Assembly (NCBI GenBank): GCA_018985235.1
Contig: JADGIG010000002.1
Coordinates: 16,034 to 80,033 of the forward strand
Length of the DNA stretch: 64,000 nt
From: Sanchytrium tribonematis
Taxonomy: Eukaryota; Sanchytriomycota; Sanchytriomycetes; Sanchytriales; Sanchytriaceae
Reading direction: 5' to 3'
Numbering within the stretch: position 1 is the first letter of the stretch; each line of letters begins with the position of its first letter. Position numbers and translations under genes: made by a program. The notes beneath the pieces were generated by a model. That model had not been told where the DNA came from, ran no database searches, and saw nothing but the letters and a program-made list of their open reading frames with translations. Positions 36,228 through 46,148 of the stretch are shown one piece after another.

Positions 36228-38988
36228 AAGCAGAATTGTTGGATAATAGAGACACCAAAAACACCAGAAAGTTGTCTGCTTTGCAGAAAATATTAGCTAA
36301 TATGACAATGGGACAAGATATGTCCTTACTTTTTAATGAAGTGATTAATTGTCTAAGTTATAACAACATAGAAATGAAAAGGCTAGTTTATTTATATTTA
36401 CAGCACTATGCTAAGCAGAAGCCGGATCTAAGCATAATGGTCATGAACAGTCTCACTAAAGATATCCAAGACATTAATCCTTTAGTTCAAGTGATGGCAC
36501 TTAAAACAATTCCGTTTATTGCGAGTGACAAAACAACCAATTCCTTCACGGATGTTCTGAGAAAAGCCCTGCAGGAAAAGAATCCATATGTAAAAAAATC
36601 AGCTGTTATGTGTGTCGTCAAAATAACTCATTCTTTGGCTTTATCTGAGTCCGACCAAGACAAAGAATGGGTTATACGAGAGGGTTTGTTGGATATAGTG
36701 AGATCATTGGTTCATGACCCATCACCTGCAGTTATGACTTGCAGCTTGACAGCAATTTCACAGATATCTGAAGTTGTGCAAGACGTTAAGTTAGAAATCG
36801 ATTTTGTTACAGCATCCAAAATTGCCACTGCATTAAATGATTGTATTGAGTGGCATCAAATCCAGGTTTTAGAATACCTTTTGAATTTTATTCCAGGAAC
36901 AGAGGAAGATGCTCTAAGTATTTCAGATAAAGTTGCGAATAGACTTCAGCATTCGAATAGCGGGATCGTTTTAGCAACAGCTAGACTAATACTGTATCTT
37001 TCAAATTGGTTCAAAGAGGTTGAGACCAAACAAATCTATGTTAAAAAAATCTTGTCCCCTATGATTACTCTTTTAAATCATTTCCCAGAGGTTCAGTATG
37101 TAGTTTTGAAAAATATTTTGCTAATAATTCAACAAAACCCAACATTTCTAAGTGGCTCTCAATATGTGAAATCCTTTTTTGTAAAATACAATGACCCAAT
37201 TTATGTTAAACTCACGAAACTTGAAATTTTGGTACGCATAGTCGACGAAGAAAGTGTACCTCAGGTTGTGACTGAGTTAAAAGAATATTCTCAAGAAGTC
37301 GACATTGAATTTGCACGAAAGTCTGTAAGAAGTATTGGAGTTTGTGCCATGAAAGTGGAATCTATGGCATCAAAGTGTATCAATGCCCTGGTGGAACTAG
37401 CAAAAACTCAGATCTCTTATATTGTACAAGAGGTGATAGTAGTTATGAAAGATCTATTTCGCACATATCCCAACAAATATGAAGGCCTTATTTCGCAACT
37501 ATGTGAACATCTTTCAACCATAGAAGAGCCAGAAGCCAAAGCCTCTATGATATGGATCGTTGGTCAGTATTCTGATAGAATTGAAAATTCACTTGATGTA
37601 TTGCAAGAATTTTACAACAAGTGGGATGAGGAACCTTACATTGTAAAACTGGCAATATTAATAGCAATTGTCAAATCTTTCTTTTACAAATCCAAAATAT
37701 TTGAAGCTATTCTAAAAGATATTTTGAAAAAATGTTCAGAAAGTTGTGAAAATCCAGATATTAGAGACAGAGGTTTAATGTATTGGCGAATGATCTCAAA
37801 AAATCCAAAACAAGCAAAATCAATCGTGTTGAAAGAGAAGCCGGCTGCAAATATTGAAACGGCTGATCTCGACGAAAATTTAATAATGGAGCTGATATTC
37901 TATTTTGGGACACTGCCCTCAATCACAACAAGAACCCCAAAGAGCAAGATTAAATACAAGCGGAAGGGAAAAGGTTACATTGGAAATGAAGACAATGGTC
38001 CGCTTCAAGTAAATCTTGCCTCGATTGAAGTGGACGATCGAGAGGTATTAAGCCCTGACGGTGGCTTTATGGTGTCCCCTGTTGATGAGTCCAATTTTCT
38101 GAACAAGTATAATCAATACTACGATACAAATTCCAATTCACCAGCTAAAACTAGTCCATCTGAATATTTTTTACCACAGGATAATGGTCCAACTATTACC
38201 ACTACTAACGACGATTCTGGTGAAGACGATATTGATCCAAGGGACATTTCGTCAACAAAAAGTATAAGAAGTGTTCCGTCAATTAGGAGAGACATTTGGC
38301 TCACTTCAGACATCGGCAATGGTTTGTCAATAGAAGGTTATTTCACAAAGCAAAGCAGCTCACTTACTGCCAATATGTCAATTACTAATATGACTATCTC
38401 TCCAATCCAAAATTTTGCATTATTTTTCGATAAAAATCATTTTGGTTTAAGTCCGTCTGTCATTCCAAATGCCAATCTACCTTTAGGTCAAACGGCTGAT
38501 TTCAAATTTGAAATTATTATAAATCCAGCCAAAGTTCTCAAGAAAGATACTTATGATAATTTTAATGTGCTTAAAGCCGCCATATCGACAAATAAGGGTA
38601 GTACTGTTTTTAGTATCAAAGTACCGTTAAAGTATTTGACTCTAGTTGCACCACTTCAATTAAATTTTGAGAAATTTATATTGGAGGCAAAAGAATTGGC
38701 TACACAAGGTCTTCCTTTGATCAAGTCACAATTTCCAATTCCAGTTATAAAACAAACAATTCCTAGCTTTGACGAGTCGGGCCTTTATATAGTGAACACC
38801 AATGAATCAAACGTATGTTTACATTTACTTAGGGAATTATTTTGTATATCCATGCAGTGTTATTAGATGGAAACAAATTTTACTGGATCTTACAGTCTTC
38901 AAATAATCAAACGACAGTTAGTATGAGATCAACCGCAAAGTACGCGAATGAGTCTTTCAACACTACATTCTGGTCTGATGTCTTGTAA
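36182..38988 (+). CDS. AP-1/AP-2 clathrin adaptor beta subunit
   Basis: Two exons (36182..38812, 38833..38988) over a 20-nt intron give 928 residues. The trunk begins MSDSKFFSKTKVHELKAELL, close to all beta adaptins, and has HEAT repeats to about 560. A hinge at about 600-700 (acidic, Ser/Pro/Thr-rich) and a C-terminal ear follow (FDKNHFGLSP; exon 2 supplies GIILYIHAVLLDGNKFYWIL and the end TTFWSDVL). In fungi one gene may serve AP-1; AP-1 versus AP-2 is not resolved here. It likely pairs with the sigma subunit at 5349. The stop lies in TAATAAA. Confidence 0.94.
38813..38832 (+). other. 20-nt intron in the beta adaptin gene
   Basis: GTATGTTTACATTTACTTAG, phase 0, joins NESN to GIILYIHAVL in the ear domain at 94% of the coding length. 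The only intron here with the yeast-like GTATGT 5' site (G at +5). Branch A in TTTAC at -6. Confidence 0.94.
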
Positions 38989-39006
38989 TAAATTTTATTA
39001 TAATTT

Positions 39007-39901
39007 TCAGTGAATTACACTTGACAAAACTACTGCTAATATAATCAACAGAAAAATCATACATATGGATGAATAGCACATCCTCTTTCTATTTTTCTTT
39101 TGTTGCTGTAAAGCCTTGTCCATTTCCTGAACTCCTTTTTCTGTGTAGTCAACAGCCGCATTCACATTTGTGTCAATTCTGGCCAACATATCCCCTTGTT
39201 GATTAACGAGTAAACTCAGGTCCAAAAACAGTTGTTGTAATTCAAGAAGTGATTTCTCGATTTTCATCAAATCTTGATGACGCTCTTGTACTTCTGACAA
39301 TACTCTTTGGGCTTCCCTTTGAGAAGAACCCATCATCTATATAAGTAAGTAGAACCTGCTGTGAAAATAATGCATCTGGATTAGGAGAGTTTACAACATT
39401 ATCGAGCTCTTCCTTCGTCGCACCAGGCTTAATTATCTTATATTGTTTCTCAATTTTGGTTTTGTAGCGATCCTTAAATTTGTTTTGAGTGTCATTGTAC
39501 TTCTGAACTTGCTCTTGAAATTGTTTCGCAACCAAGCCGTGTTGAGTCACTCTGATTCTAAAGTCATTCGTATTATTTTTACCTGCTTTTTCAAGATCTT
39601 TATTTTCTGCATCCATATCTTTCAAAATTTTCCTTATCTCGAAATTTACACCGCTAATATCAACCATCAATTGCTCCACAATATCTCTCGTCTTTTTAGA
39701 GTCCTCGTCGCTCACCGCTTGGAGAGATCTATTATGAGAATCATCAACTTTATCAACTAAGGTTTTCAATTTATTCAGTAAACCTTTTACATGCTCAATC
39801 CTTTTCAAAAACTCATTACTTACACCACCTTCTTCAGCCTTAATTAAAGAATTAGAGCGGTCTACTCCATTAGAATTCAATTGATTCATTCTGTCTACCA
39901 T
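39007..39901 (-). CDS. SSO1: Syntaxin-family Qa-SNARE (Sso1/Syntaxin-1-like)
   Basis: Two exons (39901..39356, 39336..39007) over a 19-nt intron give 291 residues. An Habc three-helix region spans about 25-150, a SNARE motif about 190-255 (VQERHQDLMKIEKSLLELQQ, with the zero-layer Gln in LARID...), and a C-terminal membrane anchor occupies about the last 25 residues (ICMIFLLIILAVVLSSV). Such syntaxins act at the plasma membrane in exocytosis. The intron joins FSQQ to MMGSSQRE just before the SNARE motif. Sso1 orthology within syntaxins is likely but not certain. Confidence 0.9.
39337..39355 (-). other. 19-nt intron in the syntaxin gene
   Basis: GTTCTACTTACTTATATAG, phase 0, joins SQQ to MMGSSQ. 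One of two introns starting GTT. Branch A in CTTAT at -6. Confidence 0.93.
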
Positions 39902-39949
39902 TCACGAAAAAATTAAATTGGCCTACTTCTAATATAAAAATCAAGTTTT

Positions 39950-40306
39950 TTATTCAAAATTTAAATTGTAAAGTATTAGTCTCCCATAAAGATCACTAAG
40001 ATTAGAAAAAGTGACTTTAATCTTTTGTGTTTGGATAGGGTTTGATAAACTAAGATATTGCTTGATACCAGAATCTTCCGTCTGAAATGTAAAGGAATTA
40101 TCAAGTGTCCTCAAATTGACATCAAGGGCCCCAAAGCCTCCTTGGTATTGTATGATAACTTTTGAGATTGTCCTTGATTCTTCAAAGTGCAAAGTAATAT
40201 ATTGAGTTTCACCCGAATCAGAGTACCAACAAGACTCCTCTTCCACCATAAACCGATCTGCTTCAAAGACAGATGACGGGTTAATTGAAGAGACTTTAAG
40301 TTTCAT
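39950..40306 (-). CDS. NR2C2AP/TRA16-like small F5/8-C-fold protein
   Basis: Encodes 118 residues forming one galactose-binding-like (F5/8 type C) jelly-roll. The order matches NR2C2AP: ESCWYSDSGETQYITLHF, then VIIQYQGGFGALDVNL, and LYGRLILYNLNF at the end. The human protein was named for binding a nuclear receptor, but its wide distribution suggests an older unknown role. No signal peptide, so intracellular. The next gene upstream (syntaxin) is only 49 bp away. Confidence 0.75.
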   Translation of the reverse strand: MKLKVSSINPSSVFEADRFMVEEESCWYSDSGETQYITLHFEESRTISKVIIQYQGGFGALDVNLRTLDNSFTFQTEDSGIKQYLSLSNPIQTQKIKVTFSNLSDLYGRLILYNLNFE

Positions 40307-40315
40307 CCTATAATC

Positions 40316-40951
40316 TTACAACAATTTTTTGGGGTCAATAAGTTGTGGTTCAAATTTAAATTGTGCACAAAATTCCTGACAGACATCGTCGACAAATGTA
40401 TCGAAACAAAGCTTTTCGTCCAAACAGGTTTCAACACTCGTCATTTTCATACCTTTTAAACCACATGGTACTATCTTCTCAAACCATGGCAAAACTTCTT
40501 TGGAAAAATTGATCGCAGCACCATGGCAAGTTATAAATCTTTGAACATGAACTCCGATGGACGCGATTTTCTTTTGCTCTACATAAACCCCGATGTTGTT
40601 GTTTGTCTCCGCGCAAATATTGTATTTTGAAAGTACTGATAGAATGACAGATTCTAACTTATTAATGTACTCTTTAATTGTGAGATTTAACGCTTTTAAA
40701 TCCAAAATTGGATATAAAACCAATTGACCAGGACCATGAAAAGTAGTTTGACCGCCCCTTTGCAATTTAATTACCTGACAAAATGATTGTAAATGAAGGA
40801 ATTCTGAATTTGTCAATAGTTGTCTTCTTCCGAGAGTGAAAGTTGGATAGTGCTCACAAAGTAGAACGCAAAATGTTCTATTATTTTTAAGAGTATTTTG
40901 CATTTTTAAAGCTGTATTAAATGGAATTTTACCTAATTTTGAAAAAAGCAT
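40316..40951 (-). CDS. LIP2: Octanoyltransferase LipB/Lip2 (lipoate biosynthesis)
   Basis: Encodes 211 residues. The LipB signature RGGQTTFHGPGQ lies at 65-76, the catalytic Lys is in KKIASIGV (about 127-128) and the catalytic Cys is in FITCHGAAIN (C142). It moves octanoate from mitochondrial ACP to the H protein and E2 subunits, the first step of lipoic acid synthesis, showing that lipoate-dependent mitochondrial enzymes persist. No clear long targeting peptide; the N-terminus MLFSKLGKIP is weakly basic and amphipathic. Confidence 0.94.
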   Translation of the reverse strand: MLFSKLGKIPFNTALKMQNTLKNNRTFCVLLCEHYPTFTLGRRQLLTNSEFLHLQSFCQVIKLQRGGQTTFHGPGQLVLYPILDLKALNLTIKEYINKLESVILSVLSKYNICAETNNNIGVYVEQKKIASIGVHVQRFITCHGAAINFSKEVLPWFEKIVPCGLKGMKMTSVETCLDEKLCFDTFVDDVCQEFCAQFKFEPQLIDPKKLL

Positions 40952-40966
40952 TGGTTTTGCGGAGTT

Positions 40967-42379
40967 TTATTGTTTTTTCGATTTTTTTACATTATTGGTG
41001 CTCAGCGACTTCAATGATCTTTTGACAATACTGGGAAAGTTCTGCGCTGCCAAATTAACAAGATTTTCTCTACATTCATGATCAACGTTTAACTTCAAAT
41101 CAGCTATCTGATCCAAAGAATCAGAAGCTTCATGGAGTACCAGAGCCTCTAGTTTAGTTCTTTGGGCCTCTAAAAAGGGATCTCTGAGTCCAAGGTGATC
41201 ATCAATTTGGGTGTTATTTATGAGATCTTCAAAACCTTTAATCAAGGTATCTTCAACAGAAGTTGATTCCGGAAGTGTGGGATATCTTAGATCGTCTATC
41301 AATGGAGCTTCAATTAGAAAGAATCCGCAAGGTCTAATTTGAAGTCCTTTTTTTATAATTTCTTGTCGAGGAATAAGCAAGCCAAGTCTGTTGACAGCTA
41401 TTTTCGATAATCTAAACGATGCCAACAACCCGCATCGATTTTTTAAACAGGAGTTTAATAGAGCTGTAAAAAGTTTAGAGCTATTTTTAAATTTGTGGTC
41501 TGCAGGAAATATAAACCGGGATTCTTTTAAACTTAAAATTGGGTCATAGGTCATAGAAACCACTTTTAAAATGTTGATTCCTATTTCTCCAATGTTTCTA
41601 AGCTGAACTCTTTCTTCAGCAGAAAATTTGACGTGAATATTGCTTTCCTTCTTCCCAAATCCGTCCATGATATATTCTTTGATTTTTTTTCTTTTGAGAA
41701 TTGTTAGCGCTTCATCATTTTCAGTAAGCCTGATTGGCTTGGGCGCTCTAAATTGCTTGTACAGCATATAGGACTTGACTCCTATAACAATACTTCCAAA
41801 ACGTAGAATGGTATCCGCCGAAGCTTTCTTCGGCTTCGATTCGAAAATGTTTAAATCTTGCGTCATAAGTTCTTTTAAATTTGAGTTCCCAATAAGCTGG
41901 CATTCTGAATTAAAGTCAGTAATATCTTTGAGTCTTGTGCTAATGATTGTAGAAGTCAGATCATAGTGATCATCGGTTACAAAGACTACATTTTTTTCCT
42001 CTTTAATATCCTTAATCTGTAGACTGATTAAAAATAAAACGTTCTGAAATGAAGACTCGCGCATTTTGCTTGATTTGGGTTCAAATTTTTGCAAAATTTT
42101 ATACATATCTCGATTGCAGTCTTTCAAGGGAACTAAAATCCTGATTCCATCAAGATAAGCCTTTTTTTCCAGAGGATTCATGTCACTGGGCATTGATGCT
42201 TCCTCTTCTGGATAATTGAATAATATAATTCCCATTTTATGATTCAAATTTTCATAAAATAGGTCTTTAAGCCTAGTGAGAACAAGGAATTTATCGTATT
42301 TCTTATAATCAATAGCAAAGAGCACCGCCTGTTTTCCACTGGCCAAAATCTCATCGTCATTTGTTGTAAAAAATTCCAT
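40967..42379 (-). CDS. KU70: Ku70 DNA end-binding subunit
   Basis: Encodes 470 residues. The von Willebrand-like N-terminal domain starts QAVLFAIDY and includes KMGIILFN. The Ku beta-barrel covers about 190-400 (RFGSIVIGVKSYMLYKQFRA, ADHKFKNSSKLFTALLNSCL), and a short C-terminal arm follows. Ku70/Ku80 opens non-homologous end joining. The C-terminal SAP domain is missing, which explains the length of 470 versus about 600. It is divergent from the EF-hand gene over 55 bp. A run of six C residues lies 12 nt upstream of the ATG. Confidence 0.86.
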   Translation of the reverse strand: MEFFTTNDDEILASGKQAVLFAIDYKKYDKFLVLTRLKDLFYENLNHKMGIILFNYPEEEASMPSDMNPLEKKAYLDGIRILVPLKDCNRDMYKILQKFEPKSSKMRESSFQNVLFLISLQIKDIKEEKNVVFVTDDHYDLTSTIISTRLKDITDFNSECQLIGNSNLKELMTQDLNIFESKPKKASADTILRFGSIVIGVKSYMLYKQFRAPKPIRLTENDEALTILKRKKIKEYIMDGFGKKESNIHVKFSAEERVQLRNIGEIGINILKVVSMTYDPILSLKESRFIFPADHKFKNSSKLFTALLNSCLKNRCGLLASFRLSKIAVNRLGLLIPRQEIIKKGLQIRPCGFFLIEAPLIDDLRYPTLPESTSVEDTLIKGFEDLINNTQIDDHLGLRDPFLEAQRTKLEALVLHEASDSLDQIADLKLNVDHECRENLVNLAAQNFPSIVKRSLKSLSTNNVKKSKKQ

Positions 42380-42434
42380 TCAGTGTTTTGGGGGGATTCA
42401 AATCGGCCGATAATTTTAATTTCCGAGGCTATAG

Positions 42435-42963
42435 ATGGGTCCTGAATCACAAATTTTGCACCAGAATGAAGAATTGAGCATTCAAGAAGAACTCTTAGCA
42501 GTTGCTCTAAAGATTAGTCCAAAAGCTTTAATGGAGTTGAAAGTACATATTTAATTTGATTCTAATATAGGATATATTCAATTTGGTGGATTCAGATCAC
42601 GGCGGATCAATCGAGTCCGATGAGCTTGGTATGTTGATGCAAACTTTGGGAATGAAAAAGGAAAGAATTAATGAAATCACTGACAAAATCATGAAAGATT
42701 TTGGAAACACAAATTCCATCGACTTTCCATCATTTTGCAAAGCAATGGTTAAACCGGAATCTCCAAGCCAGGACAAGCAAGATATAGAGCAAGCTTTTTA
42801 TTCCTTATTTGGGAAACAAACCATCGAGGTAAGCACAATCAAGGAAACTTTAAAATTATGCGCCAAAGATGATGATTTTGACAAGATTATTGAAGCCGTG
42901 TTTCCAGGCGACAAAATTAATATTTCCCAGTTTATAGAATCTAATTTATATAACTTAAATTAA
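42435..42963 (+). CDS. EF-hand calcium-binding protein (calmodulin/centrin-like)
   Basis: Two exons (42435..42542, 42571..42963) over a 28-nt intron give 166 residues. The first EF loop is canonical, residues 43-54 (DSDHGGSIESDE), preceded by LKDIFNLV. The following hands are degenerate: no complete second 12-residue loop is visible, although FGNTNSIDFPSFCKAM and FPGDKINISQFIES keep the flanking helix pattern. Length and layout recall calmodulin or centrin. Centrin would fit a flagellated cell, but the evidence is not specific. Exon 1 has its own ATG and ends MELK|DIFN. The stop lies in TTAATAAA. Confidence 0.8.
42543..42570 (+). other. 28-nt intron in the EF-hand gene
   Basis: Begins GTACATATTT and ends CTAATATAG; phase 0, joins MELK to DIFNLVDSD immediately before the EF loop. 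The longest intron in the window, with branch A in CTAAT still at -6. Confidence 0.87.
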
Positions 42964-42985
42964 TAAAAATTTTGAGGAGTGAGTC

Positions 42986-43984
42986 ATGGAGATCAATCTT
43001 TGCCCTGCTTTTGATGCACACATTCACTTAAGACAAGGTGAGATGATGGAAAGCGTGACAAAGTTAATCGCCAAGGGCGGAGCATCTACAGTGTATGTCA
43101 TGCCGAATTTGTCACCACCAATTACAACTATTCAGCAAGCTGTTGAGTACAAAAATCGGTTGAAAGAAATTGACGATTCAATTATCTACCTTATGTCTCT
43201 TTATTTAGTTCCATCAATAACTGATAACGACCTAATACGAGCCAAAAATTGCGGAGTATATGGAGTAAAATGGTATCCTAAAGGTGTTACTACAAAATCC
43301 GACCTAGGTGTTGAGAATATTGAATCGTGTTATCGAATTTTAAAGATCATGGAAAGAGAAGATTTAATCTTGAATATTCATGGAGAAGTACCATTTAGTA
43401 CGGAATCAATTTCTGTCTTAAATGCTGAGGAGCGTTTCATTCCTACACTGATCAAGATAAGAAAGGATTTTCCTGCTTTGAAAATTGTGATGGAGCATGT
43501 TACTACAAAAAAGATGATGGATGCTATTATTTCAATGGATGATCGAATTGGTGCAACAATTACTGTACATCACTTGGACATTACTGTAAATGATTGGGCA
43601 GGGAATTCTCTAAATTTTTGCAAACCAGTTGCAAAATCACCGGAGGACCGAGCGGCATTGTGGAATGCTATCAAATCAAAAAACCCAAGAATATTTTTAG
43701 GAAGCGACTCGGCCCCGCATGGGCGTTCAGACAAATTAAAGTCACCCGCAAATGCTGGAATCTTCACAAGTCCCATATTGCTACCATATCTGGCTCAACT
43801 ATTCGAATCTCAACAATGTGTAGAACTTTTGGAGAATTTCTCGTCCACTTTTGGTAGACAATTTTATAATTTGCCAAAAGAGACCCACACAATTACACTT
43901 CGAGAGAATCCCAAAAGAATTCCTAGAAATCCGGATGTTCCGTACTTCAAGGAAGATATTCTTTTAAAGTATGAAATCAAATAA
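42986..43984 (+). CDS. URA4: Dihydroorotase
   Basis: Encodes 332 residues. Metal ligands are H12 and H14 in DAHIHLRQG, with GVKWYPKG (carboxylated Lys), LNIHGE, EHVTTKK and FLGSDSAPHGR following in the order of class II, URA4/PyrC-type dihydroorotases. It catalyses ring closure in de novo pyrimidine synthesis. Retention shows pyrimidine autonomy, unlike Rozella-like and microsporidian parasites that have lost many such steps. GAGGAG precedes the ATG. Its last 14 nt overlap the longest possible PNO1 frame. Confidence 0.96.
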   Translation: MEINLCPAFDAHIHLRQGEMMESVTKLIAKGGASTVYVMPNLSPPITTIQQAVEYKNRLKEIDDSIIYLMSLYLVPSITDNDLIRAKNCGVYGVKWYPKGVTTKSDLGVENIESCYRILKIMEREDLILNIHGEVPFSTESISVLNAEERFIPTLIKIRKDFPALKIVMEHVTTKKMMDAIISMDDRIGATITVHHLDITVNDWAGNSLNFCKPVAKSPEDRAALWNAIKSKNPRIFLGSDSAPHGRSDKLKSPANAGIFTSPILLPYLAQLFESQQCVELLENFSSTFGRQFYNLPKETHTITLRENPKRIPRNPDVPYFKEDILLKYEIK

Positions 43985-43994
43985 ATCCATTTCT

Positions 43995-44000
43995 TCTCCT
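43995..44000 (+). promoter_or_regulatory. TCTCCT motif that supports the internal PNO1 start
   Basis: TCTCCTTTAGAACAG precedes ATG 44010 by 9 nt. It lies downstream of the first in-frame ATG at 43971, so it favours 44010 as the true start. Confidence 0.45.
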
Positions 44001-44009
44001 TTAGAACAG

Positions 44010-44582
44010 ATGTCTGTCCCTGAGTTCGTTCAAGTGAAAACTGGTGATAATGAACTGGTGTATAAAAGGCTGAGTATTCTCCCTCAAAGAATGTCAACAT
44101 TGAAGGAATGTTGGCCAGTATTTTATGATTCCGTGTCATCTTTTATGATGGTGCGCTTTAACCCCAAAACTAAGATTATTGAACTCAAATGCGGCGATGA
44201 ATTGCTACTAAGCAAAGTTGCGGATGTAATTAAGGCGTTTAATTGTGGGTTTTCTATGGAAGACTCATTACTTATGATGCGAATGGATGATATGAATCTT
44301 TTTAGTTTTCACGTTAGAGATGTCAAGTCATTGAGTGGGGAACACTTTAGTCGGTGTGTTGGTAGGATCTGTGGTTATCAGGGAAAAACCAAGTATGCAA
44401 TAGAAAATATGACGAAAACTAGGATAGTCGTTGCAAACGGTCGTATTCATATTTTAGGCCAGCATAACAATTTACAGGTTGCAAAACGTGCTATATGTGA
44501 TCTTATTCTAGGGAGAACCGCGGGTAGAGTATACAATTCTGTCAGAGTGATTTCCAATGCAATTAAGAGTAAAGGCTTATAG
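44010..44582 (+). CDS. PNO1: 40S ribosome assembly factor Pno1/Dim2 (KH domain)
   Basis: Encodes 190 residues from ATG 44010 (203 from ATG 43971). It has KH-like domains with the family segments DVIKAFNCGFSMEDSLLMMR, VGRICGYQGKTKYAIENMTK and TRIVVANGRIHILGQHNNLQ, then RTAGRVYNSVR. Pno1 escorts pre-40S particles and recruits Nob1/Dim1. I choose 44010 because a TCTCCT element lies 9 nt before it and this removes an overlap with URA4. The upstream start would put 14 nt inside URA4. Strong family match. Confidence 0.95.
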   Translation: MSVPEFVQVKTGDNELVYKRLSILPQRMSTLKECWPVFYDSVSSFMMVRFNPKTKIIELKCGDELLLSKVADVIKAFNCGFSMEDSLLMMRMDDMNLFSFHVRDVKSLSGEHFSRCVGRICGYQGKTKYAIENMTKTRIVVANGRIHILGQHNNLQVAKRAICDLILGRTAGRVYNSVRVISNAIKSKGL

Positions 44583-44589
44583 AATAAAT

Positions 44590-46131
44590 ATGAAAAATAA
44601 TTTTAGGTCACTAATGAGTGATAAATTTTCTCATTTGGAAAGGTTCGAGAGAGAGTCACTGGTATATTTAAATTCAGTTAAAGAACAGAAAGACTTCAAT
44701 CTCATTCACTTGCCACACATCTTGAGCATTTACAGGAGCCACAAAAATAATGACAAAATTTCGATTCAATTTCAAGTTACTTGTCTCCAAATCTTAGAAA
44801 AGTTTACAAAAGTCGCGATTGACGACTTGGCAAGAGAAAATTTAATCACTGAATATGAGAAAAGTTTGAGCAGTAGCAATATCTATGTTCAAAAAGCTGC
44901 TTTGATTTGCATTAATAGAATGGTTCAATTTCCAGTTATTGCAGGACTTCTTTCTTCCGAATCTGTTGAATTAATAGCAAAGTTGTCCAGCATTGAAAGT
45001 TTCATTGAAATTTCATTTTCTATTTTTTCTTTAATCGTTACTAATTCAGAAGATAAATTTGAGTTGATCTTTGAAAATATTCAGAACCTTAACGAGCGAT
45101 TATCGGATATAAAATCACAGCGATCTGTAATAGCATTTATAGGTACTTCCGCAAAATCAGTTCCAAAAGCTGCGAAACTATATGTAGAAATGCAACTAAT
45201 ACCATTGTTATGGAAAGAAGCCTACAATCACAGATATCCTAGGCAAATAGTACAGGCTATTACTTGCATTGCAAGCCATAATCTAGAATTGGCTTTACAA
45301 ACCTTGACGGATAATTTTCAGGATGTGTTGAGGGAATTATTAATTAAAGAAGATCTTGAGTCTAGAAATATTGCAATGCTTTATTGTATGACTTGTTGCC
45401 GTCATGGTGGTACTGTCTGTGAAAAATTTATTAATTTCATCGAGCCGTTTGTAGTGCCATATTTAAAAGAAATGCCATCAGACTTAATTTTGAGTTGCAT
45501 CATAACTGTAGGTTGCATAGCTGCAACTAGTATGGAATTCTCTGCAAATGTTAAGCAATACGATTTGCTTGATGAATTGCTAGATTTGATGTTAAGGCCA
45601 AATTTCGACCTTAAAACAAATATAGTATGGTGCCTTACTCATATGGGTAAACACAGCACAGAAGATTGTGACAAAATTGCAGAGAAGGGATTCGTAAATA
45701 TAGTCTTTAAAGTGATGATAAGCTCGTCAGATACCGAATTGATAGCCAAGTGCGACCGATTTCTTAAAGTATTAATACCCATATGCTCGAATGACTTAGC
45801 GTTGGTCGGTTTCTTGTCTGCAGATACGAAACCTTCTATTTTGCTTATTGTTTTAGAAAGATTAGTCATTCTCTTAAAAAATCCAGATCAAAAAAAAAAG
45901 TTTATGAAAGGTGGATACCTACATAAAACACAAGAATTACGAGTCATTTATACTACTCAAGCTGCGAGCCTGCCTATTTTGGATGCAATTATGAGTATAA
46001 ACAATCTTTATCCTGGTGAAATTGTCCAATTTTGTTCGCCAGAGTACGGATTAGAATTAATCGAAACTCTTGACGAATACGTAGTTCCAAATACTTTAGA
46101 GTCCTTGAAAACTGGTGAGATAAAATATTAA
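44590..46131 (+). CDS. SPAG6/PF16 armadillo protein of the flagellar central pair
   Basis: Encodes 513 residues from ATG 44590; 44557 and 44614 are alternatives. It consists of ARM repeats throughout. The C-terminus is the best evidence: MKGGYLHKTQELRV, SINNLYPGEIVQFCSPEYG and LIETLDEY parallel SPAG6 (FVTSGGLKKVQEIKAE..., SINSCYPEEIVRYYSPGY, RVDSY). Length equals human SPAG6 (509). PF16 is essential for central-pair stability and motility. The N-terminal half is unusually divergent for such a conserved protein, which may reflect relaxed constraint. The stop is followed by TAATAAATAAA. Confidence 0.83.
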   Translation: MKNNFRSLMSDKFSHLERFERESLVYLNSVKEQKDFNLIHLPHILSIYRSHKNNDKISIQFQVTCLQILEKFTKVAIDDLARENLITEYEKSLSSSNIYVQKAALICINRMVQFPVIAGLLSSESVELIAKLSSIESFIEISFSIFSLIVTNSEDKFELIFENIQNLNERLSDIKSQRSVIAFIGTSAKSVPKAAKLYVEMQLIPLLWKEAYNHRYPRQIVQAITCIASHNLELALQTLTDNFQDVLRELLIKEDLESRNIAMLYCMTCCRHGGTVCEKFINFIEPFVVPYLKEMPSDLILSCIITVGCIAATSMEFSANVKQYDLLDELLDLMLRPNFDLKTNIVWCLTHMGKHSTEDCDKIAEKGFVNIVFKVMISSSDTELIAKCDRFLKVLIPICSNDLALVGFLSADTKPSILLIVLERLVILLKNPDQKKKFMKGGYLHKTQELRVIYTTQAASLPILDAIMSINNLYPGEIVQFCSPEYGLELIETLDEYVVPNTLESLKTGEIKY

Positions 46132-46148
46132 TAAATAAAGGAGTTTTT

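Noticed and set aside
42400-42412. Run of six C residues before KU70 as a microsporidia-like CCC start motif
   Set aside because: Seen at a single gene only, whereas TCTCCT recurs; not enough to claim a motif.
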